DNA of 64,000 nt from contig NZ_JAUFQQ010000003.1 in assembly GCF_030409845.1 (NCBI RefSeq), positions 1,302,001 to 1,366,000 of the forward strand, given 5' to 3'. Source of the DNA: Flavobacterium branchiarum (GTDB taxonomy: Bacteria; Bacteroidota; Bacteroidia; Flavobacteriales; Flavobacteriaceae). Of the stretch, positions 62,483 to 64,000 are shown in pieces. Within the stretch, counting starts at the first letter, position 1. Each line of letters begins with the position of its first letter. A program made the translations under genes and the position numbers. The notes below the pieces were generated by a model that saw only the letters and a program-made list of their open reading frames with translations, was not told where the DNA came from and did not search any database.

Positions 62483-64000
62483 TTAAAACCACTTTCTTGT
62501 AAAAAGATTGGTTAATGTTTTAGGTGATAAAGTGACTACAAATCGTATTTTTTCACCATAATTATCTTGAGAAATTTCCCATCCGTTGTTAGAATACACA
62601 GGGAAATACAATTCAAAGTAATCAGGAACAAAGTTTAAGCGTATACCACTATCGTATATAAATTTCTCAGAAAGGGCTTTGCTCTTAATAAAGCCAACGT
62701 CTCCATAGATCTCTATCCAGTTCCAAAGGGAATAACTCGCATTTAAAGTTCCTATCCATTGATTGGCAAACTGAGGAGTTAATTTTGATTTAAAACCACC
62801 TTCGGCCATTATAAATTGCTGACTAAAAACACCAGTATTTTCAGATCTACCATAATAATTATAGTCAAATAAATAATCAGTAGGGCGATCAATACCGAAA
62901 CTGAAATAATCAGAATTAGTGGTGTTGTATAAAAAAGCTCCGGCGTACATTCTTAGATTAATTTGACGATTGTTTTCAAAAAGTTTTCTGAATTCTATTT
63001 CGCTGGCAAGTTTTCCAAATTGACTTGCAAATTGTACTTCCGACATAAAATTAAAATGATTCGTAATCTCCGTTTTTGTATTGTAATATCGAGCATTAAA
63101 TACAGAGTAATTTGGACTAGAATTATCGGTTATATAATCACTTTTTTCTCTATTCACAATAACCTGACGAATCGTGATAAGTTGCTTTCTGTTATCACGA
63201 AAATTTTCTTCTCTAATTCGTAACTGCACCATCGGATTCAATTTTAAGTACGTTGCGTCAGGAGCATAATGAAAATAGGCCTCAGAAAAAGAATATTTAA
63301 CATTGTATAAAGTACTATTTCTATAATTTTGAACAAATGAAAATATTGACGAACCTGATATAGTCTTTGCTTTTATAGAATAGGCTGGGTTAACATCAAA
63401 CAGGAAAGGTTTGTCTAGTATAGTTTTATTATGAAAACGTATTCCAGGAGTAATTCCGTCATAATAATTATAATTTAGAGTTGGAATATAGATGATCTGA
63501 TTGTAATAAGGATCTTCTAAGTCTTTGGCAAAATTAAACTTTATAGGACGATTAGTAGGTGAAAAACCTTTTAAAGATTTCCAGTTGTTTCTCAAATTGT
63601 ATTCAGGAGCTTCATTATGGTAATTAAGAACAATTTTATCTGCATTTTTTCTTTCCACAGTAAATGTAGTATCGGTACTTTTAGTGTCCATCCATTGTTT
63701 AAACATGACTTCTTTTTTCTTCACTCCATAAATAGGAATCGGAAGATAATTGTCTGTTTTGTTTCTTATAGAAAACGTAATGCTATCTTTAGTTTTAGAA
63801 ACATTATGGAATTTGTAATCAATTATTTTTCTGGAGTTAATTATAATATCAAAGAACCAATTGATGTCTTTTTTAGCATTGTAACTCATTAAGCTTTCAA
63901 AGTTTGTACGACTTACTTGCTCAATTTTATTAAGTTCGTAAAAATCCTGAATACTTGTTTGTACACTATTGTTGCCCAAATAATCGTCTAGATAGCTAAG
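62483..64000 (-). CDS. M1-type metallopeptidase-like protein, C-terminal part
   Basis: The frame is open from the window end (the first codons read 'LSYLDDYLGNNSVQ'), so the N-terminus is outside. The visible 505 residues include 'NWFFDIIINSRKIIDYKFHNV', which resembles the C-terminal part of M1 aminopeptidases, then a beta-rich region ('FSFGIDRPTDYLFDYNYYG', 'YGDVGFIKSKALSEKFIYDSGIRLNFVPDYFELYFPVYS') that looks like a surface/outer-membrane barrel domain. The catalytic HExxH would lie upstream of the window, so peptidase activity cannot be checked. It could alternatively be only a surface antigen-like protein. Confidence 0.65.
   Translation of the reverse strand, partial: LSYLDDYLGNNSVQTSIQDFYELNKIEQVSRTNFESLMSYNAKKDINWFFDIIINSRKIIDYKFHNVSKTKDSITFSIRNKTDNYLPIPIYGVKKKEVMFKQWMDTKSTDTTFTVERKNADKIVLNYHNEAPEYNLRNNWKSLKGFSPTNRPIKFNFAKDLEDPYYNQIIYIPTLNYNYYDGITPGIRFHNKTILDKPFLFDVNPAYSIKAKTISGSSIFSFVQNYRNSTLYNVKYSFSEAYFHYAPDATYLKLNPMVQLRIREENFRDNRKQLITIRQVIVNREKSDYITDNSSPNYSVFNARYYNTKTEITNHFNFMSEVQFASQFGKLASEIEFRKLFENNRQINLRMYAGAFLYNTTNSDYFSFGIDRPTDYLFDYNYYGRSENTGVFSQQFIMAEGGFKSKLTPQFANQWIGTLNASYSLWNWIEIYGDVGFIKSKALSEKFIYDSGIRLNFVPDYFELYFPVYSNNGWEISQDNYGEKIRFVVTLSPKTLTNLFTRKWF

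Overview
The window looks like a chromosomal segment of a Flavobacterium-like member of the Bacteroidota. The evidence is low GC, a SusC/SusD pair, a type IX secretion (T9SS) adhesin cassette with a gliding-type C-terminal domain, several Bacteroidota-type -7 boxes (TAnnTTTG), an RNase P RNA gene, and many families typical of flavobacteria (fused NagB/PIG-L deaminase, DUF3822, fused ketoacid dehydrogenase E1). No tRNA, 16S/23S/5S rRNA gene, CRISPR array, prophage or recognisable insertion sequence was seen. The genes at both ends are cut by the window.

Layout. (1) 1-6.7 kb: the end of an amino-sugar/chitin-type utilisation locus, with SusC (3' part), SusD, a fused glucosamine-6-phosphate deaminase/PIG-L protein and a GH20 hexosaminidase. 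(2) 6.7-12.9 kb: a non-coding stretch with strong hairpins, an ABC-F ATPase, a 57-aa lipoprotein on the minus strand, a DUF418 membrane protein, a tandem duplication of a small XRE regulator, DinB and Crp-like genes. (3) 13.1-17.5 kb: pyrR-pyrB, a 110-aa protein of unknown role, RNase Z with a TTG start, pdxH and a CAP-domain lipoprotein. (4) 17.9-31.1 kb, minus strand: a surface-adhesin cassette made of a 192-aa secreted protein, a 3144-aa repeat adhesin, a PorP/SprF-like protein and an OmpA/TPR protein. (5) 31.7-38.1 kb: sixA-ppk1-ppx (polyphosphate metabolism), a TMEM175-like channel, and a Crp regulator next to two oxidoreductases. (6) 38.2-41.5 kb: an acetate transporter, dnaX split by a frameshift at a run of ten A's, and a DUF4256 protein. 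(7) 41.5-45.2 kb: a 1,292-bp tandem duplication of a nucleotidyltransferase-HEPN gene embedded in dispersed palindromic repeats, a small conserved protein, and rnpB. (8) 45.3-51.7 kb: a ketopantoate-reductase-like gene and a two-component system divergent from a secreted hydrolase and an outer-membrane receptor. (9) 51.7-64 kb: two outer-membrane proteins flanked by a duplicated rsmD tail, then rsmD, DUF3822, a RecD-like helicase, a DOPA-dioxygenase-like enzyme, a PQQ-type beta-propeller, kdsB, the fused E1 enzyme and a truncated M1-peptidase-like protein.

Functional links. The first block would take up beta-linked GlcNAc oligomers, cleave them in the periplasm and funnel glucosamine-6-phosphate to fructose-6-phosphate. 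The adhesin has a type-B-like CTD, and its PorP/SprF-like neighbour is the expected export partner. The points that most deserve follow-up are the dnaX slip site (A AAA AAG, the same heptamer as in E. coli), the duplicated HEPN genes that differ almost only in one 22-residue patch, the higher-order repeats of the adhesin, and the rsmD-tail duplication around two outer-membrane genes.
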